Shown here: piece by piece, positions 17,491 through 25,459 of the stretch
How positions within the stretch are numbered: the first letter of the stretch is position 1
Layout of the letters: each line of letters begins with the position of its first letter
Source: an uncultured Lachnospiraceae bacterium
Lineage (GTDB): Bacteria > Bacillota > Clostridia > Lachnospirales > Lachnospiraceae
Reading direction: 5' to 3'
Assembly (NCBI GenBank): GCA_902797025.1
Contig: CADBRN010000076.1
Span: forward strand, 1 to 33,544
Length of the DNA: 33,544 bases
Notes under the pieces: model-generated
What the model saw: only the letters and a program-made list of their open reading frames with translations
Told to the model about the DNA's origin: nothing
Databases searched by the model: none
Program-made: the position numbers and the translations under genes

Positions 17491-19877
17491 AACAGGAAAG
17501 TGTGATTCGCATTGTTTTTTCCTGCATCCTTGTATTCATCATCGTGATTCTGATCGCAACGGCGGTTTTGCCGCATGACCGCGCAGGATGGTGGGGAGGT
17601 TCCTATCGGGTGATCCGTGATGTGACGGTGAAAAGGCCGGGCAGGGCGGCAGAGAGCACGCTCCTTCCGATCACGGAAAATGGCGAAGAAACCATCACGG
17701 TTTCTTATAAACTTCCGGAGAATCTTGATCGGGGAAGTGTCATGGCGATCAACAGTGCCTGGGAGAAAATCACACTCTCCTGGAACGGAAAAACGGAGAC
17801 GTTTGACTGGGGAAGAGCGGAAAAACGGGCGGTTCGGTGGACCGTTTTGAAACTTTCCGTAAAAGATGCCGGAAGTACGGTGAGGGCTGTGATCGTTCCG
17901 GGCAGGTCGCTGTCCGGCGGTTATATGAACCAGGTGATCGCGGGAGAACAGACGGCGCTGTATTATTACCTCTTCCGTGAGAGTCTGCCTGATATCGCGG
18001 CGGGGCTTTGCGGACTGATCTGTGGCATGCTGATCATGATGTTTTCCGTGCGGATGATAAGAAACAGAAAAACGCTTCAGTACCGGTATCTTGCGACCGG
18101 CCTGATCATTGCGGGAATTCTGATGATATGTGAGAACCGCTTTGGGAGGGCGATCCGTATCACAGGCAGCTTTGCGGCCGCCTTCGACGCGCCCGGAATC
18201 TGTCTGATGGTCGCGTCTTATCTGATGTATGTGCGGGAAATTCTCGACGGGAGTTTTGCGAGGGTGTTCACGGCAGTGGCCGGCGGTTATGCTGCGGTGA
18301 CATTTTTGAACATGATCTCGCGGATGACAGGAGCGTTCGGTCTGATCATATCCTGCCATACTGAGATGACGCTTGTAATTCTGATTCCGGTGCTCGTGTT
18401 TCCGTCGGTGCTGATTGCGCGCCGGCTCAGAAGTGCGGCCGGGCAGAGCGTGATCTGGAGAGATGACCGCGGATCGGTGATCCGGACCGGGCGGAATCTT
18501 CCTATGGAGACAGCGGAGGACCTGCGCACCGCACTCTGGGGGAGTGTCATGTGTGTGCTGGCGCTTTTGATCGATCTTTCGACATACCTGGCGACGGGAG
18601 TGCAGGATTACATGGGCGGAGAGTGCATCGCCCTTCTGTTTCTGAGTATTGTCGCCGCGCTGCGGTTTGTACGGTATATGATCGGCGAGGTGATGGAAAG
18701 TGAGGAGGTCAGCCGGCGCTATGAAGAGAGCGGGCGTTTTCTCGAAAATATGTCGGGTGCGATCGGGGAGCCGGTCGGCGAGATCCTTGCACATAATCAG
18801 AATGTATATATGGCGTCGGCCGACAGTACGATAAAAAACTATACCAGGCAGATTCAGTCCGCCTGCAACGTCCTTTTATCAGTGATCGGAAATATACGGA
18901 GTTTTTCCGAGCTGGAATCCGGACAGGCGGAGCCGCATCCGGAGTTATATGATCTTCCGGAACTGATCGGTGAATGTGCGTCTCTTGTCGAGGTGATGGC
19001 GGAAAATAAAGGATTGCAGCTGAAGGCGTCGTGTGATCCGGGATTGCCTGTCACGCTGATCGGAGACCGGGAATGGATCCGGATGATCCTGACGAATCTG
19101 CTCACGAATGCGGTGAAATATACGACCGTCGGTTCCGTCACGCTGGAAGCGGAATCGAACGGGATAGACGAAGATGGAAAAATTCCGATCCGGTTCACGG
19201 TCGAGGATACCGGAATCGGAATCAGCAGGGAGGAACAGGAACGGATTTTCGAGACGTTTCACAGGCCGAGCGATGCAAAGCGGCCCGGGCTGGAAGGAGC
19301 AGGACTCGGACTCTCTCTTACGAGACGCCTGATCGAGCTTCAGGACGGAGCGCTCTGGCTCGACAGCGCGCCGGGGAAAGGATCCAGATTTGAGGTGTTT
19401 CTGGCGCAGGAAACGCTTCCGGGAACGGAACGGGTCGGGGAGCGGGGAGTGTGGCACCCTGCGAACGCGCAGGAAGAAGACGACGGTGTGCTCCATGCCC
19501 TGTCGGCGTTTCTCAATACGGAGGAGGGTCTGGGATACTGCATGGATGATCCGAAACTGTATCTTGAAATGATTCTGGATTATATTCATTCGGACCGGTG
19601 CGCGCTTCTTGAAAAAGCGTACGCCGCCGGGAACTGGAAGAGCTACCGCGTGAGTGTCCACGCGCTGAAGAGCACATCGCGCATGATCGGCGCGGATGAG
19701 ATTTTCCCGATGGCTCTGGAACTCGAGAATGCATCGGCGGACGGCGATACGGAGACGATATGCGCCGGTCACGGGATTTTGATGAAAAAAACGGAGGCGC
19801 TGCAGGCAAATCTTGCCGCGGTGCTTTCCGAAAATGCTACGGAGGTGGAAATGGAGCATGAAAATAGCGATCTGTGA
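17487..19877 (+). CDS. Histidine kinase lacking the H-box His, with intact ATPase and Hpt domains
   Basis: The 796-residue protein overlaps the previous gene through ATGA and has GGAGG seven bases upstream. It has a signal-anchor helix, an extracellular beta-rich domain (about 35-165) and a seven-helix block (about 170-400), like its neighbour. The H-box region reads FLENMSGAIGEPVGE: Gly424 replaces the phospho-accepting His. The ATPase domain is complete, with N box NLLTNAVKYT (Asn541), G1 DTGIGI (Asp574) and G2 GAGLGL (604-609). The C-terminal Hpt domain has VHALKSTSRMIGADE with His725. It cannot phosphorylate itself at the usual site but could phosphorylate His412 of the partner. Its 3' end overlaps the response-regulator gene by 20 bases, so the three are translated together. 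Confidence 0.9.
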   Translation: MKQESVIRIVFSCILVFIIVILIATAVLPHDRAGWWGGSYRVIRDVTVKRPGRAAESTLLPITENGEETITVSYKLPENLDRGSVMAINSAWEKITLSWNGKTETFDWGRAEKRAVRWTVLKLSVKDAGSTVRAVIVPGRSLSGGYMNQVIAGEQTALYYYLFRESLPDIAAGLCGLICGMLIMMFSVRMIRNRKTLQYRYLATGLIIAGILMICENRFGRAIRITGSFAAAFDAPGICLMVASYLMYVREILDGSFARVFTAVAGGYAAVTFLNMISRMTGAFGLIISCHTEMTLVILIPVLVFPSVLIARRLRSAAGQSVIWRDDRGSVIRTGRNLPMETAEDLRTALWGSVMCVLALLIDLSTYLATGVQDYMGGECIALLFLSIVAALRFVRYMIGEVMESEEVSRRYEESGRFLENMSGAIGEPVGEILAHNQNVYMASADSTIKNYTRQIQSACNVLLSVIGNIRSFSELESGQAEPHPELYDLPELIGECASLVEVMAENKGLQLKASCDPGLPVTLIGDREWIRMILTNLLTNAVKYTTVGSVTLEAESNGIDEDGKIPIRFTVEDTGIGISREEQERIFETFHRPSDAKRPGLEGAGLGLSLTRRLIELQDGALWLDSAPGKGSRFEVFLAQETLPGTERVGERGVWHPANAQEEDDGVLHALSAFLNTEEGLGYCMDDPKLYLEMILDYIHSDRCALLEKAYAAGNWKSYRVSVHALKSTSRMIGADEIFPMALELENASADGDTETICAGHGILMKKTEALQANLAAVLSENATEVEMEHENSDL

Positions 19878-20568
19878 TGATGAAAAGATGGACCGGAGGC
19901 TGATCCGCTATATGCTGGACGCATATCTGAAGGAGTATCACATCGACTGCGGGGTTGAAGAGTATGATTCCGCCGCCGGCCTGCTTGGCGCGGTGTCCGG
20001 CGAAGCGGAAAAGCCGGCCCTGCTTTTTCTGGACATCCTGATGGACAATATGGACGGCGTGGAACTCGCGAGAAAAATCCGCGCCGCCGGGGTCAGAAGT
20101 GAGATCGTGTTCATCACCAGCAGCAACAGCTATGCGGCTGACGCATTTGAGGTAAACGCTTTTTCCTATTTGAGAAAGCCGCTCGAAAAAGAAAAGTTCA
20201 CGGCGATTATGAACCGCGCCATGGCGCGGCTCGGTTCCACCGGATCGATCGAGGTACTCTGCAGCCGTGTGCCGGAAACGATTTATTTCCGTGATATCCT
20301 GTGGATCGAGACGAGCGGACGCCAGATCGTCTTTCACACAGAAAACAGGGACTATGGCGTCTATATGACACTTGCAGGACTGATGCAGAAGCTTCCGCAG
20401 GGAAGCTTCGCCCAGATCTCCCGGTTTGAAGTCGTTGCCCTCGCCAGGATCCGAAGAATCGGAGAGAAGGAAGTGGAACTCGACGGCGGCGCAACCCTCA
20501 TGATTTCTTCCAAATATCTCGCAAACCTGCAGAGCGCGTATGAAGCATGGAGACGCAATCAGATCTGA
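19858..20568 (+). CDS. LytTR-family response regulator
   Basis: ATG 19858 gives the natural start MKIAICDDEK and has GGAGGTGG upstream; a longer open frame begins at 19813 inside the kinase gene. The 236-residue protein has a receiver domain (1-120) with Asp7 and Asp8, phospho-acceptor Asp59 (LLFLDILMDNMDG) and Lys107 (SYLRKPL). A LytTR DNA-binding domain follows (about 127-230: ETIYFRDILWIETSGRQIVFHT, FAQISRFEVVALARIRRI). LytTR proteins bind pairs of 9-bp direct repeats spaced by about two helical turns. Such a pair lies at 20782-20810, just downstream. The protein is the expected last acceptor of a relay through the Hpt domain of the preceding kinase (inference). Confidence 0.93.
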   Translation: MKIAICDDEKMDRRLIRYMLDAYLKEYHIDCGVEEYDSAAGLLGAVSGEAEKPALLFLDILMDNMDGVELARKIRAAGVRSEIVFITSSNSYAADAFEVNAFSYLRKPLEKEKFTAIMNRAMARLGSTGSIEVLCSRVPETIYFRDILWIETSGRQIVFHTENRDYGVYMTLAGLMQKLPQGSFAQISRFEVVALARIRRIGEKEVELDGGATLMISSKYLANLQSAYEAWRRNQI

Positions 20569-20742
20569 GCATCTGCGGCACGTACCATCGCAAACCATCG
20601 GGCGCGGGCAATCGGACGTGGCATTCGGCGCCGGAACTGCCTCTACATCACTTTTGATATTGGAAGATTTGTTTGCACGATCGTTTATGTTGAAAATGTC
20701 TGTCTGGAAGGATCCGGCAGATGTTTTTTTTGTGCGCTATCA

Positions 20743-20756
20743 CATGAAATTTCATG
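20743..20756. promoter_or_regulatory. Perfect 14-bp palindrome CATGAAATTTCATG
   Basis: CATGAAATTTCATG is its own reverse complement. It lies 132 bases before the first gene of the pilus operon and 26 bases before the LytTR-type repeat. An operator for an unidentified dimeric regulator is possible. Confidence 0.5.
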
Positions 20757-20781
20757 ACATTACGGGGGTGTTTCGCGCAAG

Positions 20782-20810
20782 GTCTGTAGTTTTGGCGGTT
20801 CGTCTGTAGT
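20782..20810 (+). promoter_or_regulatory. Candidate LytTR response-regulator binding site (9-bp direct repeat)
   Basis: GTCTGTAGT occurs at 20782-20790 and again at 20802-20810: identical 9-bp repeats with an 11-bp spacer, 20 bp start to start. LytTR regulators such as AgrA and ComE bind 9-bp direct repeats about two turns apart. The site lies between the LytTR gene and the pilus operon, 78 bases before the first pilus-operon start codon. Confidence 0.65.
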
Positions 20811-20887
20811 ATGGTGATATCAACAGTAAAGGAGCTCGATCGAAGAGGGCGGTGTTGACGTGATATGAAAAGAACAGGAGAAAATGA

Positions 20888-21157
20888 ATGCCCATTGTAT
20901 ATTGGCTCCTGGATAAGAACGGGGAACTGACCGGCGACTGCACATTGAATCCGGAAAAAGGAAAAACCTATTTTGTGGGTTCCGTGCTGAAATACGGAGA
21001 AATGAGCCGGCGGGTGAACGGAATCGTGATCACGATCGGCGCATCTGAAAGAGACGGCGATTCCAGGAGAGAAAAGAAAGCAAAGGAATGCGAAGATCCG
21101 GTCGGGCCGGACGGAAGAAAAGAACACGGAAATCGAGACAGGGTGGTGAAGAAATGA
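20888..21157 (+). CDS. Small unknown protein at the head of the pilus operon
   Basis: ATG 20888 has AGGAG (20876-20880) seven bases before it and encodes 89 residues. An ATG at 20884 is too close to that site. The N-terminal half (MPIVYWLLDKNGELTGDC, KTYFVGSVLKYGEM) looks like an ordinary folded segment. The C-terminal third is highly charged (SRREKKAKE, DGRKEHGNRDR). There is no signal peptide, membrane helix or family that I recognise. Its stop codon overlaps the ATG of the large adhesin (ATGA at 21154-21157), so the two are translationally coupled. It could be a small regulator or assembly factor, or a leader frame whose translation sets adhesin output. Confidence 0.55.
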   Translation: MPIVYWLLDKNGELTGDCTLNPEKGKTYFVGSVLKYGEMSRRVNGIVITIGASERDGDSRREKKAKECEDPVGPDGRKEHGNRDRVVKK

Positions 21158-24100
21158 GAAGAGACAAGGGAACAAATCAGAATAAAGGAAGATGGAGTGT
21201 GAGACAGATCCGGCCTTTATCGATCGTGCTCGTGATCATCATGGTCGTATCACTTCTCTGCGGAAACATCCTGCCAGATACGGCATATGCTGACAGCTCC
21301 GATCCGGCACAGACCGGGGAGGAGGTCCTGACGGAGGAATCCGGAGATGCGGGTCAGGTTGAAACCGCAGCGGTGATCGAAGATGCAGGGAATGAATCGG
21401 GAGATGCAGCAGCCGGCGGTGGCGGGACGGAGATCACGGCGGCAGATGGAGCGGCGGAAGCAGCCGCGCCGGCATCTGAACCCGGCGGCGCGCAGAAGAC
21501 CGGAGAAGCCGGCGAAACAGGCGAAGAGACTGCACTGGAACAGGACGGCGCAGGTGAGGCAGCTGTGAATGAACCGCAGGAGAATCCGGTTCCGGTCGTC
21601 GAGTACTTCGAAGGAACGATGACGGCTGAAGGAAACGGATACACCGTATCCGTCACGGTCGGAAAGAACGCGATGATTCCGCAGGGAGCAGCGGTACAGG
21701 TCACGGAACTCCCGGCAGGAAGCGCAGGCTACAGCGATTATGTCGCAGGCGCAACGAGCGCGGTCGCGCAGCAGAATGCGAGCGTCAGTGCGGACACGGC
21801 GAACGCGAGACTGTTTGATCTTTCTATTGTAACGGCGGACGGTCAGAAGATTGAGCCGAACGAATTCGTAAATGTCAGCATCTCCTACGGCAATGCGATG
21901 ACCGTAGCGGCAGACGCGGAGATCAGGACGGTCCACTTCGGAAGCAGCGGAACGGAAGTCCTGACCACGGCGGAAAACTCCTCCGGGACGGGAGAGGGAG
22001 AAAAAGCGGTCAGCGGCGTCAGCTTCGCGACGAACGGATTTTCCGTTTACGTGATCATCCCGGTCAACCCGGATGAGGGCGAAGGCGGTGAAGAAGAAGC
22101 GGTCGTCCGTCGCACGTATCGCTTCAAAAACGCGGACGGAAGTGATTACAGCTTTACGCTGAAGAAAAATCCGGACGGAACGGACGCCGCGGGAACTGCG
22201 GTCACAACGAATACCGAGATCCTCAAAAACGGCGATTCGCTGATCGATCCGGGCGTGCCGAATGATCCGGAAGGATCGGGCAGAGCATTCAAGGGATGGA
22301 AAGTCATTGAATCCACGGCGGATGCGGTTAAGGTCGGCACAATGATCAACTTCGCCACCGTCAGCGATATTGCAGAGAATGCGGCGGAAAACGAGATCGT
22401 GACGGTTCAGGCAGTTTTCGATGAATCCTGCAGAGTGATCTACCACGACGAGGACGGCACCGCGATCCGGACGGATCTTGTGGAAGAAGGAAGTACGATC
22501 GCGACCGATGCGGCGTCCGGCGTAAGCTACAGCCCGTATGTCGGAACCTATGCATTCATCGGCTGGAGCAAAACGGCATATTCCGGACTTAATGACCCCA
22601 ATCGTCCGACCACCGTCGCGGAGGCGATCACGGCGGAGAAAAACGGCGAGATCCATCTCTACCCGGTTCTTATGAACTGCCTGTGGGTACGTTTTGAGAC
22701 GGGAGAAGGCGCTTCCCATGTCGATTCGCAGGCGGTCGCATACGGCAATAATAAGGTATCCGCACCTGCGGATCCGACGAGAGCAGGGTACCGCTTCGAC
22801 GGATGGTACACAGCGAAAGACGGCGGCGAGAAATACGATTTTGATACGGTTGTGACTGGAGATATCACACTTTACGCGCACTGGACCGCGGATACGGTGA
22901 ATTACACGGTCGTCTACTGGCTGCAGAACGCGAACGATGACGACTATGCCGTCGCGAAGGGCGGAGTCGTCACGAAAAGCGGCCGTACCGGCGACAGGAC
23001 GGCTGTGACTCCGGATGCGGATGATCTGGACGATGCAACTGTACTTGAGGGATTCCATGTCAAGGGAGCTCCGGAGCAGCAGACCATCAAGGCGGACGGA
23101 AGCACCGTCGTGAACGTGTACTACGACCGGAATATTTATCAGATTTATTTTTACGAGAACGACGGGGAGAATGCATACACGGAAGACCCGGAGGGCGGAT
23201 ACTATTACTTCCCGGGCGGAAGGGTTGAGAACAATCGTTTTGCCCATAACTATCCTAAGGGGTATTACCCGAATAACCAGGGTCCGTGGGCAAATAAGAG
23301 CGGGCAGCAGACCTATTACACAGGTTCATATCAGTGGTTTGTTGGATATGAAGCCAAAACAATTACCGTGACGCATTTCAGAAAGACGGACGGACGGATC
23401 GAAGAGCTTACGATCACGGCGAGGTACGGAGCGGATATCGGGAAGCAGTGGCCGAGTGAGCGGTATAATAATAAGTACGGTTCCGTATGGAGAGTGGAAA
23501 GAGATTCCAACATTTTCCAGAGCAACATCTCGACGATGCCGCTCGGCGGTGAAGATTTCTACAGCTTCACAGTGAACTCGAACGGAGAGCATATTGATTA
23601 CTATCTGGAGGATCTGAATGGAAGGTACGTTCTGGATCATACAGATACAGTAGGCACCAATATGAGTACGACCGAGGAGGATTACTACGACATCGCCGGA
23701 TTCACATGCGACAGAACAAAGTCTCCGAAAATCGGCACGAGCATCAGCACGAAAGGACTGAAATTCTACTACACGAGAAACAGCTACACCATCACATTCA
23801 TGAATGGCAGCGGCAACCTCGGTACGGAAACCTACAAGTATCAGGCGGACATCTCGGAAGCGGGAAATACATTCAGTGAACAGATGAAGGGACTGGAGAC
23901 CGGTGATCTGGAGTTTGCCGGATGGTATGACAACCCGGAAGGATACGGAAATCCGTATGATTTCACTGGAAAGACGATGCCGTATTCCCATATGATCCTG
24001 TACGCGCACTTCGCGCCGAGGACCCATATCGCCGAGGTGGATTATAACGGAGGCGCATCGGACGGCCCGACATACATCCGCTTCGAGAGAGGGAACAACG

Positions 24101-25404
24101 ATCAGTATCCGGAACTGGGCACGACGAGAGATTATATCGAAGATCCAAACGGCGAATACTATTACGTTCAGGTACCTTATACAGGCAGTGAGACAGAGGC
24201 GTCCGGCGGTTACGCGAAATATGTGAAGAAGAGCGAAATCACAGAGGATGAACGCAAATACTGCAACACAGATGAGACCTACAGCTATCACGAAGGCGCT
24301 TACATTTTCGCCGGATGGTACTGGTCAGGCGGACCGAAAGACGGACAGGCCGTTGACTTCGGCGAAAAGCTGACGAAGGACTGCAGGATCATCGCAAAAT
24401 GGCGCAGATTCGGAAGCTATTATCTGGCTTACGACAACGACGGCGACGGAACGATCGACCAGGTAGGAAGCAGGGCCTATCTCGACGGCGCGGAGGCGGC
24501 GGTCGGAGCGGCGCCGGATAAGATTCCGGAGGAGAAGGTCTTCATCGGATGGGAAATCGATGAAAAACTCCTGAAACCGGGAGACATCTGCACGATCGAC
24601 AGCGGGAAGACAGAGACGTATGAAGGAAAGCAGGTGATGAAACTCACTGCAAAGTACAACGCACTGGATTCGACGTACATTCAGTATCGGTACAACGCGG
24701 AGGAGGAAGAAGGCGGCACATACGTTCTGGCCGATATCGGAGAGGGCGTTACGGACAACATCCAGCGCAATCTCCAGATGAACGCAAATGTCACGCTGAG
24801 CCGCGGCGCGGGATTCACAAGAGCAGGTTATGAACTGGCAGGATGGAACGATCAGCCGGACGGATCCGGAACATTCTTCACACCCGGAGGCACATATGCA
24901 GCCGACGGCGTCGGGGGAAATGTTCTCTATGCGATCTGGAAGCCGGCGAACCGGACCCTCACCATTTCAAAGAAAATTTCCGGAAATATGGCGGATGCAA
25001 ATGAAGCGTTTGCTTTCACACTCGCGGTATCGCTGAATGGAAGCGCAGAGCTGGCGAATCTGCCGGAGGGCGTCACGAAGAACAACGACGGAACCTATAC
25101 GTTCCATCTCAAGGGCGGTGAGAGTGCCGCATTCACGATCCCTTACGGCAGTACCTATACCGTGACGGAAAACAAGGAGGCGGGAAGCCTGTACCAAACC
25201 ACCGTATCGGTCGGTGACGGAGCGGGCGTTGAGACAGAGAAAGCGGAAGGTACGGTCACCGATGACACGGCAATCGTATTTACGAATACATTCGAGATGG
25301 ATGTCGATACCGGTGTCAGAAGAAACATGGTACCCTTCGTGCTGATGGCGCTGATGGCCTTCGCGGCAGCGGCGGTATTCATCCGGACCCGCAGGAGAAC
25401 ATGA
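21154..25404 (+). CDS. Large cell-surface adhesin / pilus tip protein with InlB-type repeats
   Basis: ATG 21154 overlaps the stop of the small upstream gene; the frame is open to 21088 but without a ribosome site. The 1416-residue protein has a signal peptide cut near Ala46 (TAYA), a low-complexity Glu/Ala/Gly linker (about 47-135) and a beta domain (about 140-320). Several InlB/Listeria-Bacteroides-type repeats follow, each ending like GWYT..YAHW (about 509-577, 878-953, 960-1087, 1200-1263). A pilin-like domain (about 1267-1384: LTISKKISGNM) comes before the sorting end. That end reads DTGVRRNMVPFVLM, a hydrophobic helix and RTRRRT: a cell-wall sorting layout without LPxTG. By operon position it matches the tip adhesin Cpa of group A Streptococcus pili. 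A thioester domain was not recognised. Confidence 0.88.
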   Translation: MRRDKGTNQNKGRWSVRQIRPLSIVLVIIMVVSLLCGNILPDTAYADSSDPAQTGEEVLTEESGDAGQVETAAVIEDAGNESGDAAAGGGGTEITAADGAAEAAAPASEPGGAQKTGEAGETGEETALEQDGAGEAAVNEPQENPVPVVEYFEGTMTAEGNGYTVSVTVGKNAMIPQGAAVQVTELPAGSAGYSDYVAGATSAVAQQNASVSADTANARLFDLSIVTADGQKIEPNEFVNVSISYGNAMTVAADAEIRTVHFGSSGTEVLTTAENSSGTGEGEKAVSGVSFATNGFSVYVIIPVNPDEGEGGEEEAVVRRTYRFKNADGSDYSFTLKKNPDGTDAAGTAVTTNTEILKNGDSLIDPGVPNDPEGSGRAFKGWKVIESTADAVKVGTMINFATVSDIAENAAENEIVTVQAVFDESCRVIYHDEDGTAIRTDLVEEGSTIATDAASGVSYSPYVGTYAFIGWSKTAYSGLNDPNRPTTVAEAITAEKNGEIHLYPVLMNCLWVRFETGEGASHVDSQAVAYGNNKVSAPADPTRAGYRFDGWYTAKDGGEKYDFDTVVTGDITLYAHWTADTVNYTVVYWLQNANDDDYAVAKGGVVTKSGRTGDRTAVTPDADDLDDATVLEGFHVKGAPEQQTIKADGSTVVNVYYDRNIYQIYFYENDGENAYTEDPEGGYYYFPGGRVENNRFAHNYPKGYYPNNQGPWANKSGQQTYYTGSYQWFVGYEAKTITVTHFRKTDGRIEELTITARYGADIGKQWPSERYNNKYGSVWRVERDSNIFQSNISTMPLGGEDFYSFTVNSNGEHIDYYLEDLNGRYVLDHTDTVGTNMSTTEEDYYDIAGFTCDRTKSPKIGTSISTKGLKFYYTRNSYTITFMNGSGNLGTETYKYQADISEAGNTFSEQMKGLETGDLEFAGWYDNPEGYGNPYDFTGKTMPYSHMILYAHFAPRTHIAEVDYNGGASDGPTYIRFERGNNDQYPELGTTRDYIEDPNGEYYYVQVPYTGSETEASGGYAKYVKKSEITEDERKYCNTDETYSYHEGAYIFAGWYWSGGPKDGQAVDFGEKLTKDCRIIAKWRRFGSYYLAYDNDGDGTIDQVGSRAYLDGAEAAVGAAPDKIPEEKVFIGWEIDEKLLKPGDICTIDSGKTETYEGKQVMKLTAKYNALDSTYIQYRYNAEEEEGGTYVLADIGEGVTDNIQRNLQMNANVTLSRGAGFTRAGYELAGWNDQPDGSGTFFTPGGTYAADGVGGNVLYAIWKPANRTLTISKKISGNMADANEAFAFTLAVSLNGSAELANLPEGVTKNNDGTYTFHLKGGESAAFTIPYGSTYTVTENKEAGSLYQTTVSVGDGAGVETEKAEGTVTDDTAIVFTNTFEMDVDTGVRRNMVPFVLMALMAFAAAAVFIRTRRRT

Positions 25405-25419
25405 CAGGAAGAGACAGGG

Positions 25420-25459
25420 CAACGGGTGAGACAGAATGACAACGGGTGTGACAGATGGC
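25420..25459 (+). repeat. Imperfect 20-bp tandem duplication before the signal-peptidase-like gene
   Basis: CAACGGGTGAGACAGAATGA (25420-25439) is followed by a near copy from 25440, CAACGGGTGTGACAGATGGC. The second copy contains the ATG of the signal-peptidase-like gene. The GGGTGAG/GGGTGTG stretch is the only ribosome-site-like sequence there. Confidence 0.7.

Larger units (their letters stand above)
20569..20887 (+). promoter_or_regulatory. 319-base regulatory region before the pilus operon (no gene)
   Basis: No open frame with a convincing ribosome site was found here. The region holds a perfect 14-bp palindrome (20743-20756), a LytTR-type direct repeat (20782-20810) and a TGATATCA palindrome (20815-20822). 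No consensus -35/-10 pair is visible, which fits an activator-dependent promoter. No intrinsic terminator was seen after the response regulator, so some read-through into the pilus operon is possible. Confidence 0.55.

Noticed and set aside
18792..18794. His436 of the second kinase as an alternative phospho-acceptor
   Set aside because: It is 12 residues after the H-box position, where His is not expected to face the ATPase domain. Kept only as a possibility to test.
21250..23247. Long open frame (665 codons) on the minus strand opposite the adhesin gene
   Set aside because: It lies wholly within the adhesin gene, has no ribosome site, and its product is an Arg/Ile/Val-rich string with no family. 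It is an effect of the biased codon use of the plus-strand gene.
24433..24459. DNDGDGTID segment in the adhesin (residues 1094-1102) as a dockerin
   Set aside because: Only one calcium-loop-like motif is present and no second repeat or dockerin helix follows. It may be a simple Ca-binding loop.
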